Shown one piece after another: positions 1-7,119 of a stretch of DNA of 35,704 bases. This DNA comes from CAYHZL01 sp964361075 (GTDB taxonomy: Bacteria; Bacteroidota; Ignavibacteria; UBA10030; UBA8401). The stretch spans positions 1 to 35,704 of the forward strand of contig CAYHZL010000012.1 in NCBI GenBank assembly GCA_964361075.1, read 5' to 3'. The position numbers and the translations under genes were made by a program. The notes below the pieces were generated by a model. That model was given only the letters and a program-made list of their open reading frames with translations, was not told where the DNA came from and did not search any database. Numbering within the stretch: the first letter of the stretch is position 1; each line of letters opens with the position of its first letter.

Positions 1-1367
1 TTTTTTTGTCAGCCTGCTTTCCATTCTTTCTTTTTTTTATCAGACAAACTCATTCAAAATTTTGGAAGACTGTAACAGGAATTACAGGACTCTGGGTATT
101 CATTGTAATCATGCTGACAAAAAGCCGAGCTTCATGGATAGCGCTATGTGTTGGAGTAGCAGTATTTTATTTCCCCGGAATAGTACGATTTATCAAAGCA
201 ATTCGTCGTAAAACGTTATTGATGTTAGCAGTAATTCTCTCGATAGTTTTTTGTTTTACGATGATCCAATTAATAAATATGAATCAGGAATCTGTTAAAG
301 GGAGAATACTCGTATGGCAGGTGGCATACGACATGATTAAGAATTCACCAATAATTGGAATTGGGTACGGAAATTTCGCGGTACAGTATCTTGATTATCA
401 AGGAAATTTTTTAACACAAGCAGAGAACCATTTTTATCTGAATAATGCAGGAGATTTAAAGCAAGCGCATAATGAATACATTGAGGTATTTGCAGAAACA
501 GGATTAATAGGATTAGTATTTTTTGCATTTATTATTCATAACTTTATTTTTACGGGTATTAAACTGCTGAAGGAAAAATCTGTTGGCACTTTGTCAGTGA
601 AGACATATTACTCAAGTGGAATAGTTATTCTGGTACATTCTTTATTTGATAGTCCATTACATGTTTTACCGATGTATTTAATGTTCTTTTTAAATTGTTC
701 GATAGTCTCATTTTATTCAAAACGAGAGATGGTAGAAAATAAATCTAACCATTACAAGCAAGGATTTGTACAACGAAGTTTATTTTTGTTTAAAAAAAAT
801 TATACCTATAAAATTAATATGCTTACTTGGATATTTTTATTATGTATTGCAATATTTCTTTTTTTCTTAAATGGCTTTTATACAGTTACAAGGATTAATG
901 GATATCGCAGTTGGCAAAAAGGAATTAATTGTGCAATGAACGAACAATGGGGAGAGGCTCTTATTAATTATGAAAGTGCGAAAGCAAATTTTCCGAATGA
1001 CGGAAGATTATTTTTTAATATAGGTGCTGCGTATCTCAATGATGGGAAACCATTAGATGCCATTCCATACTTAGAGCAATCCTTAATATCTTTTCAAGAT
1101 AAAAATATATTTGTATTACTTGGGTTTGCATATACCGAATCACATCAACATCGAAAGGCAGAACGAACATTACAAGAACTCAATTATAAGTTTCCGAATT
1201 TACTGCTCCCGCACTTACTACTTGGTAAACTATATTTTGATAATGGAAGAATTGAAGAATCAAAACAACAGTTGGAATTAGTGCTCAATACCACTCCGAA
1301 ACTTAATAATGAATTTGCCGAAAAAATTAAGGGTGAAGCAAAATATCTTTTGAAAGAAATAAAATAA
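1..1367 (+). CDS. O-antigen ligase/polymerase (Wzy/WaaL family) with C-terminal TPR repeats, 5' partial
   Basis: The reading frame is open to the left edge, so the N-terminal half of the membrane domain lies outside the window; the TTG at position 6 is not a convincing start. What remains begins with a hydrophobic segment followed by TKSRASW, then a second hydrophobic segment, then GRILVWQ, the glycine-rich GIGYGNF and HNEYIEVFAETG. That is the typical periplasmic loop and following helix of the O-antigen ligase (Wzy_C) fold. More hydrophobic segments follow. Roughly the last 140 residues are helical repeats of TPR character (QWGEALINYESAK, RLFFNIGAAYLNDGKPLDAI, LLGKLYFDNGRIEES). Ligases with a TPR tail are common in Bacteroidota-like genomes and join or polymerise surface polysaccharide at the inner membrane. 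The exact substrate cannot be told. No gene follows on the plus strand until the DUF486 remnant, so this is probably the last gene of a polysaccharide operon. Confidence 0.82.
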   Translation, partial: FLSACFPFFLFFIRQTHSKFWKTVTGITGLWVFIVIMLTKSRASWIALCVGVAVFYFPGIVRFIKAIRRKTLLMLAVILSIVFCFTMIQLINMNQESVKGRILVWQVAYDMIKNSPIIGIGYGNFAVQYLDYQGNFLTQAENHFYLNNAGDLKQAHNEYIEVFAETGLIGLVFFAFIIHNFIFTGIKLLKEKSVGTLSVKTYYSSGIVILVHSLFDSPLHVLPMYLMFFLNCSIVSFYSKREMVENKSNHYKQGFVQRSLFLFKKNYTYKINMLTWIFLLCIAIFLFFLNGFYTVTRINGYRSWQKGINCAMNEQWGEALINYESAKANFPNDGRLFFNIGAAYLNDGKPLDAIPYLEQSLISFQDKNIFVLLGFAYTESHQHRKAERTLQELNYKFPNLLLPHLLLGKLYFDNGRIEESKQQLELVLNTTPKLNNEFAEKIKGEAKYLLKEIK

Positions 1368-1500
1368 TAGACCAGACGGTATGAATTACAATCCGAAGCA
1401 AACTTCCAAACGAATACTACATCTACAACTCACGTCGGATAAATTTACGGAAGTAAAGAAAATGCAATTGGTGAAATAGTGCCAACTTCCAGTCATAATA

Positions 1501-1529
1501 AAAAAGCGGGCAAAAAGTCCGCGTTTTTA
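1501..1529. terminator. Bidirectional intrinsic terminator
   Basis: An A-run, a short GC-rich stem (GCGGGC, five-base loop, GTCCGC) and a T-run lie between the convergent O-antigen ligase gene and the response-regulator gene. The T-run overlaps the stop codon of the minus-strand gene. The A and T tracts allow it to work in both directions. The gap before it (1368-1500) shows nothing else recognisable. Confidence 0.7.
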
Positions 1530-2900
1530 TTTTTCTTTCAATTGATACTGCTGAATTTTTGTATAGAGTGTTTTCAAGCTAATCCCTAAAATTTTTGCCG
1601 CAAGGTTTTTATTCCATTTCGTTTGTGCCAACACTCCTTCGATATGCTCTTGCTCAAGTTGTTGAAGAGAAATTGCGCTTCCAACTTTACTATCGCCTGT
1701 ACTCGTATTTGTTGCTGAAAGAAACCGTGCCGGTAGTGCTAAATCTTTCGGGCGAATATATTCATCATCGGCAAGAATTGCGGCGCGCTCTAATACATTT
1801 TCCAATTCGCGCACATTACCGGGCCAATCATATTCCATCAGCACACTCATCGAATCTGGATGAACTTTTTTTCTTAATCGTACCGGATTTTTTTTCTCAA
1901 TAATTGTCTGCACCAGCAATGGAATATCTTCCTTCCGTTCGTGCAGCGGTGGAATGCGAAGTGTAATAACATTTAAGCGATACAATAAATCTTCCCGAAA
2001 TCTTCCCTGCCTCACTTCATCTTCTAAATTTCTATTTGTTGCTGAAATAATTCTTACATCTGTCTTCAATGTTTTATTTCCGCCAACACGGCGATACTCG
2101 CCCGTTTGAACAAAGCGCAATAGTTTTGGTTGAAAGATGGTACTGATTTCACCAATCTCATCGAGCAATAATGTTCCGCCATTTACTATTTCAACAATAC
2201 CTTGCCGCGCTGTGTAGGCATCGGTGAACGATCCTTTTTCATGCCCGAATAGTTCGCTCTCAATCAGCGTATCCGGAATAGAAGCACAGTTTAAAACTAG
2301 AAATGGTTTGTCGGCTCGCTCGCTGTTCTTATGAATAAATTGCGCGAACAATTCTTTTCCCGTTCCGCTTGCACCTTGCACAAGCACCGTAGAATTTGTC
2401 GGTGCAACTTTGCTTGCAAGTTCCAGCACATTCATAAACGCCGGACTTTGCCCGATGAGCTGCGAAGAAAGCGCAAGACGCGACAACTCGGACTTCATCA
2501 CTTTATTTTCGATGAGCAATTGCTTCCGTTCAAGCGCACGTTCAATGAGCGTCGTTACTTCATCCATTGAGTACGGTTTGGTAATATAATGATACGCGCC
2601 GCGTTTCATGCAATCAACCACAATGCGTACGTCATCAACACCGGTAAGCATAATTACCTCTGTATCCAAACTTGCTTCTTTGATATAGGAAAGCACTTCG
2701 GTACCATCCACACGCGGCATACGCACATCGAGCAATGCAATATCGAATTGTTTTGCTTGCAGCGCATTAATTGCTTCAATACCATCAGCGGCTGTTGTTA
2801 CGGAGTAGCCCTCCGCTGTAAGCATCGTATTAAGCAAATTACGAAATGCAGTTTCATCGTCAGCAATAAGAATTGTTGCCGGTATTTTTTTCTTTATCAT
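1527..2900 (-). CDS. Sigma-54-dependent response regulator (NtrC family)
   Basis: Three domains are visible (numbering from the TTG at 2906). The receiver domain (about 10-125) has the acidic pair D16/D17, phospho-acceptor D60, T88 and K110. The AAA+ sigma-54 activator domain (about 150-380) has Walker A GASGTGKE at 178-185 and Walker B LLLDEI at 246-251. The C-terminal Fis-type helix-turn-helix contains AAKILGISLKTLYTK. The sigma-54-contacting loop reads GSFTDA (225-230) instead of GAFTGA; the key F and T are kept. When phosphorylated by a partner kinase (none in the window) it should activate sigma-54 promoters. The TTG at 2906 and the ATG at 2900 are both possible starts and neither has a clear ribosome binding site; the ATG is used here. 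A palindromic repeat begins only 10-16 bases upstream, so the leader is unusual. Three sigma-54 promoters in the flagellar cluster make it a candidate flagellar regulator, by inference. Confidence 0.93.
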   Translation of the reverse strand: MIKKKIPATILIADDETAFRNLLNTMLTAEGYSVTTAADGIEAINALQAKQFDIALLDVRMPRVDGTEVLSYIKEASLDTEVIMLTGVDDVRIVVDCMKRGAYHYITKPYSMDEVTTLIERALERKQLLIENKVMKSELSRLALSSQLIGQSPAFMNVLELASKVAPTNSTVLVQGASGTGKELFAQFIHKNSERADKPFLVLNCASIPDTLIESELFGHEKGSFTDAYTARQGIVEIVNGGTLLLDEIGEISTIFQPKLLRFVQTGEYRRVGGNKTLKTDVRIISATNRNLEDEVRQGRFREDLLYRLNVITLRIPPLHERKEDIPLLVQTIIEKKNPVRLRKKVHPDSMSVLMEYDWPGNVRELENVLERAAILADDEYIRPKDLALPARFLSATNTSTGDSKVGSAISLQQLEQEHIEGVLAQTKWNKNLAAKILGISLKTLYTKIQQYQLKEK

Positions 2901-2915
2901 ATTCAAAATTGTTTG

Positions 2916-3126
2916 GTAACTACTCAGCGCATGTCAGTTGGTTACTTGTTAATGGAACACGGATGATACAGATGAAACGGGTGTACACAGATTCGATTTT
3001 CTTTTTGCCATTCTGAGCCAAAGGCTCATCAGCCTTCGGCTGAGTACATAGTTCCATTGGTATCAGATCGAATCCGTTATATCTGTGTCATCTGTGTTCT
3101 ATTTTTGAAAACAACTGAGTAGTTAC
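2916..3126. repeat. Palindromic intergenic element, GTAACTACTCA family (copy A)
   Basis: The ends are GTAACTACTCAGCG (2916-2929) and CTGAGTAGTTAC (3115-3126), inverted relative to each other. Inside, an imperfect inverted repeat of the ACACGGAT...ACAGAT type (about 2953-2998 against 3066-3102) folds back on itself. In the middle sit two tandem perfect mini-hairpins, TGAGCC-AAA-GGCTCA (3014-3028) and TCAGCC-TTC-GGCTGA (3029-3043). There is no coding sense. The rest of the gap to 3256 is AT-rich with no clear feature. Confidence 0.8.
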
Positions 3127-3256
3127 ATTATTTGTTGAAAAAATATACTACTCTTCATAGTTCAATGCAACCAACTGTTACGACAATTATTTTTTTTGAA
3201 ATGTTAAAATATTTTTTCTATGTTGTACTATCAAAATTTATTACAAGGAAAAATTA

Positions 3257-3684
3257 ATGGTAACAATCACGTGGCGCCAAGGCGCCATGATGGCGTACAG
3301 CGCCATTATTCTGTTGACTGTCTCGAATGTGTTTATGATCCGCCGAAGACGTGGTACGGACATTTAAAATTCAAAGATGTTTCGCTGTGGAAAATAGTCT
3401 TGGCGAGTTGGGGAATTGCTTTCTTTGAATATTGCTTTATGGTGCCGGCAAATCGTTTTGGAAACGGACAGTTTAACGTAACACAATTAAAAACTATTCA
3501 AGAAGCAATTACGCTGATTGTCTTCACTGTTTTTTCCATTGTGTATTTAAAAGAAGAATTTAAGTGGAACTACGTGGTCGGTTTTATATTAATAATCGGT
3601 GCAGTGTTTTTTATCTTCAAAAAATGGCAGCAAAATATTGACTCGTTAGTAAAGTTTGGTTATATTGGAAACCATAGAAACTAA
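3257..3684 (+). pseudogene. DUF486 (DMT-like) small membrane protein gene, frameshifted
   Basis: From 3257 the frame begins MVTIT and then gives AIILLTVSNVFM, the expected start of a DUF486 protein. It then runs out of frame to a stop at 3365. The continuation, WYGHLKFKDVSLW through FFEYCFMVPANR, GQFNVTQLKTIQEAITL and VVGFILIIGAVFFIF, is in the next frame from about 3348 to 3684 and is a textbook DUF486 body. Between FM and WYG there are 14 bases where the family needs about 9, which causes the shift; the extra sequence includes CCGCCGAAG. A ribosome site AAGGAA (3245-3250) sits 6 bases before the ATG at 3257 and supports that start. Eleven extra residues after MVTI correspond to two GC-rich palindromes (see 3272-3305). 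The family is a four-helix membrane protein of unknown function. A real frameshift is likelier than programmed shifting, but a sequencing error cannot be excluded. Confidence 0.75.
3272..3305. repeat. Two tandem GC-rich palindromes inside the DUF486 reading frame
   Basis: TGGCGCCAAGGCGCCA (3272-3287) is an inverted repeat with a 2-base centre. It is followed after 3 bases by TGGCGTACAGCGCCA (3291-3305). The reverse complement of the first 16-mer recurs exactly as the stem of the terminator at 10338-10353. The pair sits where family members have no extra residues, so it looks inserted. Confidence 0.7.
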
Positions 3685-3699
3685 TTAAGTTTCCAACTA

Positions 3700-3727
3700 A
3701 AAACAGCAGTAAAACGCTGTTTTTTTT
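3700..3727 (+). terminator. Intrinsic terminator after the DUF486 gene
   Basis: The stem AAACAGC / GCTGTTT has an 8-base loop and is followed by an unbroken T-run, 16 bases after the stop codon at 3684. Confidence 0.75.
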
Positions 3728-3735
3728 ATATCAAC

Positions 3736-3768
3736 ATGGAAACCAAAAAAACAATATAGGTTTCCTAT
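3736..3768. promoter_or_regulatory. Candidate operator for the TetR-type regulator
   Basis: GGAAACC (3738-3744) and GGTTTCC (3759-3765) are inverted. The right arm is itself part of the palindrome ATAGG-TTT-CCTAT (3756-3768). A similar GGAAAC...GTTTCC pair lies at 3665-3696. Such dyads 60-90 bases before a tetR gene are typical operators. There is no direct evidence of binding. Confidence 0.35.
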
Positions 3769-3828
3769 GGAACTTTTTTTGAGAAAATCCGTTTTACTAT
3801 TTATTCAATTTGTAAATAAAGGCGCACG

Positions 3829-4470
3829 ATGGAAGAGAACGAAATAAAAGAACGCATTCGCAATGCAGCGAAAGAGCAATTCTTTAACCATGGCTTCAGT
3901 AAAACTACAATGGAAGAATTTTCCAACGGCTTGGGAATGAGTAAAAAAACTATCTACAAATATTTTGCAAGCAAAGATGAACTTGTTAAAGATATTACCA
4001 TTGCTACAATTGAAAATATGAACGCGTGTTGTGTTGATATTGGTAATACCAAGGACATTGATTTTATTGAAAAATTAAAACGGATCAATTCTTTGCTTGC
4101 CTCACGAATGCAAACATTACGTCCGGCATTTTATATAGATGTGCAACGAACGATGCCGGAGTTGTGGAAACAGATTGACGAGTTTCGCCGCAAAAATATT
4201 TTTCTTCACTTTGGCAATTTGATTCACGAAGGAATTGAAAAAGGTGTCTTTCGCAATGACATTAATCCGCAGCTTCTCATTTTGATGTACGCCAATGCAA
4301 CACAAAGTATTATCAATCCCGAAACGCTTGCGAACTTACCGCTATCTGCTCATCAAGCATTCCACACTATCATAAGTGTGTTGTTTGACGGAATTTTTAC
4401 AGAGAGCGCACGAGACACATATAAAAATACAACTGTACAACCTGAAACTATGGAGACCTTACCAGTATGA
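3829..4470 (+). CDS. TetR/AcrR family transcriptional regulator
   Basis: The protein is 213 residues. Residues about 5-55 form the TetR DNA-binding domain: IRNAAKEQFFNHGF, then TTMEEFSNGLGMSKKTIYKYFASKDEL, with the usual KKTIYKYF recognition helix. The rest is helical, as in the ligand-binding domain, without recognisable ligand residues. The ATG is preceded by AAAGG at suitable spacing. The stop codon overlaps the start of the tolC gene (ATGA), so regulator and pump are one operon. It most likely represses this efflux operon until a pump substrate binds. Dyad repeats just upstream (3736-3768) are candidate operator sites. Confidence 0.93.
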   Translation: MEENEIKERIRNAAKEQFFNHGFSKTTMEEFSNGLGMSKKTIYKYFASKDELVKDITIATIENMNACCVDIGNTKDIDFIEKLKRINSLLASRMQTLRPAFYIDVQRTMPELWKQIDEFRRKNIFLHFGNLIHEGIEKGVFRNDINPQLLILMYANATQSIINPETLANLPLSAHQAFHTIISVLFDGIFTESARDTYKNTTVQPETMETLPV

Positions 4471-5771
4471 TACAACGCCTCGTACTATTTATTCTTTGCG
4501 CGGGAACAATTTCTTTCGCGCAGGAGAAACTTTCGTTAACAATTGAGAAAGCAATCGAGATTGGGTTGCAGAATAGTAAATCACTTCATTCATCGCAAAG
4601 CAAAGTACTTGCCTCTGATGCAAAAGTTGGAGAAACGAATACGCTCGGGTTACCATCGCTCAAATTAAATGCGACCTACTCCCGTCTTAGTGCGGTTGAT
4701 CCATTTAAAATCACATTGGGTCCAACACCAATTGAAATTTCACCTTCAATTTTTAATAACTACAATGTGAAGGCAACTGTTCAACAACCGATTTTTACCG
4801 GATTCAAAATTTCCAGCGCGGAAAAAATCGCTGAATATTCTGCCGAAGCAACAAAGCATGATTTCAAAAAAGATGCGAAGGAACTTACTTACAATATTAA
4901 AAACGCATATTGGAATTTATTCAAAGCAATCGAATTCAAAAAAGTTGTTGATGAAAATGTTGGACAAGTGAAAGCACATACAAAAGATGCAGAAAATCTT
5001 CTTGCACAAGGAATGGCAACAACGAATGATGTGTTGAAAGTGCAGGTGCTTCTTTCCGATGCACAGGTGCGGCAGATTGACGCCATCAATAATGTGCAGC
5101 TTTCCATGCTTTCATTAAACAATATTATCGGACTGCCGCTTTCAACAGAAATTGTATTAGCGTCAACAATTCAGAAAACGACAAAGAACTTTTCCGATGT
5201 ATCGAACTTGGTAAAGAAAGCATTTGAAACACGTCCCGAATTACTTGCGATGGATGCGCGCGTAAAAGTGAGCGAGGCAAATGTAACGATGAATCGTTCC
5301 GGCTGGTGGCCGCAAATTGCTTTGGTAGGAAATTACAATTATGCTCGACCAAATCAGCGCATCTTTCCTTCGAAAGATGAATTTAAAGATACATGGGATG
5401 TGAGCATTGCGCTTTCGTACGATATCTGGACGTGGAATACAACCGGACATCAGACCGAGCAAGCCGAAGCACAACTGACGCAAACCAATGATGCAATGGG
5501 ACAATTAAAAGACGGTATTACACTGGAAGTAACTCAGAATTATTTAAATCAGAAACAAACGATTGAACGAATTTCCGTTGCCGAAAAAGGCGTTCAGCAA
5601 GCAGAAGAAAATTACCGCATCACAAATGAAAAATACAAAAAAGGTCTCGCGCTTAATTCAGATTTAATTGATGCAGAAGTTGCCCTGCTGCAAGCGAAAT
5701 TAGTTCTTACACAATCATTGGTTGAAAGTGAATTAGCCGAAGCACGGCTATCGAAAGCAATTGGTGATTAA
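4467..5771 (+). CDS. TolC-family outer membrane efflux protein
   Basis: The protein is 434 residues with a cleavable signal peptide (MIQRLVLFILCAGTISFA, then QEKLSLTIEKAIEIGLQNS). Two outer-membrane-efflux repeats follow. The opening motif LTIEKAIEIGLQNSKSL and the long helical stretches (LFKAIEFKKVVDENVGQVKAHTK; KGVQQAEENYRITNEKYKKG) alternate with beta-strand segments such as IALVGNYNYARP. The length is in the usual range for the family. A trimer would form the outer-membrane barrel and periplasmic tunnel for the RND pump encoded downstream. It overlaps tetR by 4 bases. The gap to the adaptor gene contains palindromic element B. Confidence 0.93.
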   Translation: MIQRLVLFILCAGTISFAQEKLSLTIEKAIEIGLQNSKSLHSSQSKVLASDAKVGETNTLGLPSLKLNATYSRLSAVDPFKITLGPTPIEISPSIFNNYNVKATVQQPIFTGFKISSAEKIAEYSAEATKHDFKKDAKELTYNIKNAYWNLFKAIEFKKVVDENVGQVKAHTKDAENLLAQGMATTNDVLKVQVLLSDAQVRQIDAINNVQLSMLSLNNIIGLPLSTEIVLASTIQKTTKNFSDVSNLVKKAFETRPELLAMDARVKVSEANVTMNRSGWWPQIALVGNYNYARPNQRIFPSKDEFKDTWDVSIALSYDIWTWNTTGHQTEQAEAQLTQTNDAMGQLKDGITLEVTQNYLNQKQTIERISVAEKGVQQAEENYRITNEKYKKGLALNSDLIDAEVALLQAKLVLTQSLVESELAEARLSKAIGD

Positions 5772-5788
5772 GAGAAATTTAAAATATC

Positions 5789-5996
5789 GTAACTACTCAG
5801 CGAAAACAACCCCACCCTTTATCCCTCCCCTTTTAGGGGAGGGAATTTTCTCCCCCTGTGCCGAAGGTGGCAACGCCATTCCTTTGGAACATCTGGCGAA
5901 GCCATCACTTCGTGACCTTCGGGAAAAGGGGGAGAATAAAAGAGGGGTGATTCGCCGCGGCGAACGAATTTATAATTTGTCACGCTGAGTAGTTAC
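5789..5996. repeat. Palindromic intergenic element, GTAACTACTCA family (copy B)
   Basis: GTAACTACTCAGCG (5789-5802) and CGCTGAGTAGTTAC (5983-5996) are perfect 14-bp inverted ends. Inside are a CCCTCCCCTTTTAGGGGAGGG-type hairpin, paired TCTCCCCC/GGGGGAGA and CCCCACCC/GGGGTG segments, a nested module (5859-5924) and the palindrome TTCGCCGCGGCGAA (5951-5964). It lies inside the efflux operon, between tolC and the adaptor gene. An open frame here (5761-5988) is not a gene. Confidence 0.85.
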
Positions 5997-6023
5997 AAAA
6001 TAAACTATTAAAGGAACACAACA

Positions 6024-7091
6024 ATGAGTATGAAAAAAATAAAAGTTATCGGTGTGGTAGTTGTTGCTTTTGTTGTCATCATAGCAACTCTCCTTCACAA
6101 TAAAGCAAAGAGCAGTGCAAACCAAGTGAACAATATCGCAACCGTGTATTCGGTAACAGTAGCAACGGCAAGCATGCAGCAGCCTTCAGAAAATATTTCG
6201 CTGGTTGGAGTTATCAATGCAAATTCTGACATCGCTGTTATTTCTGAAACGCAAGGAAGAGTAGTTGCAGTCAACGCGAATGTCGGCGATTACAAACCTG
6301 CCGGTTCTGTGTTGGTGCAAGTAGATGATGAATTAAAGAAAGCCAACTTTGTTACAGCAGAAGTAAATTACCAGAAGGCAAAAAAAGATTTAGCGCGGTA
6401 CGAATCACTTTATAAAGATAAATCCATTTCTGATTCGCACATTGAAGGCGCGCGGTTAGCATTCAAATCCGCGGAAGCACAATACATTGTTGCCAGAAAA
6501 ACTTTAGCTGACACAAAAATTACTACGCCGATTTCCGGCATTGTTACAATGCGCAATGTCGAAGTTGGTTCCATGGTAATGGGCGCACCGCAAGCGACAC
6601 TGATTGCCAATATTGTTGACATCACAAAGCTCAAAGTAAAATTAAATGTTGCTGAAGCAGATGTGTTCCGAATGAAAAAAGGCGATGCAGTTGAAATTAC
6701 AACCGATGTATATCCGGACATACCATTTGCCGGAACAATTACATCAATCAGTGCAAAGGGCGATGAGGCGCACACATATCCTGTCGAAATTACAATTCCA
6801 AATAGCGCAACATATCCGTTGAAAGCTGGAATGTTTGGTCGCGCAAACTTTGTTACCACTGCACCAACCAAATCTATTTTTATTCCTCGTGAAGCTGTGC
6901 TTGGCAGCGTGAAAGATGCGCAGGTCTATGTTGTAGAAAATGGTATCGCTAAACTTCGCAGTATCGTAACCGGCACACCGCTTGGAACAATGATTCAGGT
7001 AACAAAAGGAATTGCAGATGGTGAAGTTGTGGTGGTCAACGGACAAAATAATTTAAAAGACAATCTTGCTGTTACCATTATTAAAAAATAA
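6024..7091 (+). CDS. RND efflux periplasmic adaptor (membrane fusion protein)
   Basis: The protein is 355 residues. One N-terminal membrane segment (about 6-24, VIGVVVVAFVVIIATLL) is followed by the adaptor layout. The first lipoyl half is QGRVVAVNANVGDYKPAGSV. A short coiled-coil hairpin follows (AEVNYQKAKKDLARYESLY; SAEAQYIVARKTLADT). The second lipoyl half is ITTPISGIVTMRNVEVGS, and a beta-barrel (LKVKLNVAEADVF through VEITTDV) precedes the membrane-proximal domain. AAAGGA upstream supports ATG 6024; an in-frame ATG two codons later is equally possible. It should bridge the RND pump encoded next and the TolC protein encoded before it. Confidence 0.94.
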   Translation: MSMKKIKVIGVVVVAFVVIIATLLHNKAKSSANQVNNIATVYSVTVATASMQQPSENISLVGVINANSDIAVISETQGRVVAVNANVGDYKPAGSVLVQVDDELKKANFVTAEVNYQKAKKDLARYESLYKDKSISDSHIEGARLAFKSAEAQYIVARKTLADTKITTPISGIVTMRNVEVGSMVMGAPQATLIANIVDITKLKVKLNVAEADVFRMKKGDAVEITTDVYPDIPFAGTITSISAKGDEAHTYPVEITIPNSATYPLKAGMFGRANFVTTAPTKSIFIPREAVLGSVKDAQVYVVENGIAKLRSIVTGTPLGTMIQVTKGIADGEVVVVNGQNNLKDNLAVTIIKK

Positions 7092-7119
7092 GTACCAAGA
7101 AAAATTTTAAGGAAAACTA

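Noticed and set aside
3220..3684. Intact 154-residue protein from ATG 3220
   Set aside because: This frame gives a nonsense N-terminus before WYGHLKF, while the proper N-terminus (AIILLTVSNVFM) and the ribosome site belong to the neighbouring frame from 3257.
5761..5988. 75-codon open frame after tolC
   Set aside because: It lies wholly within element B and codes for the translation of its hairpins (proline/glycine-rich, no family). It has no ribosome site.
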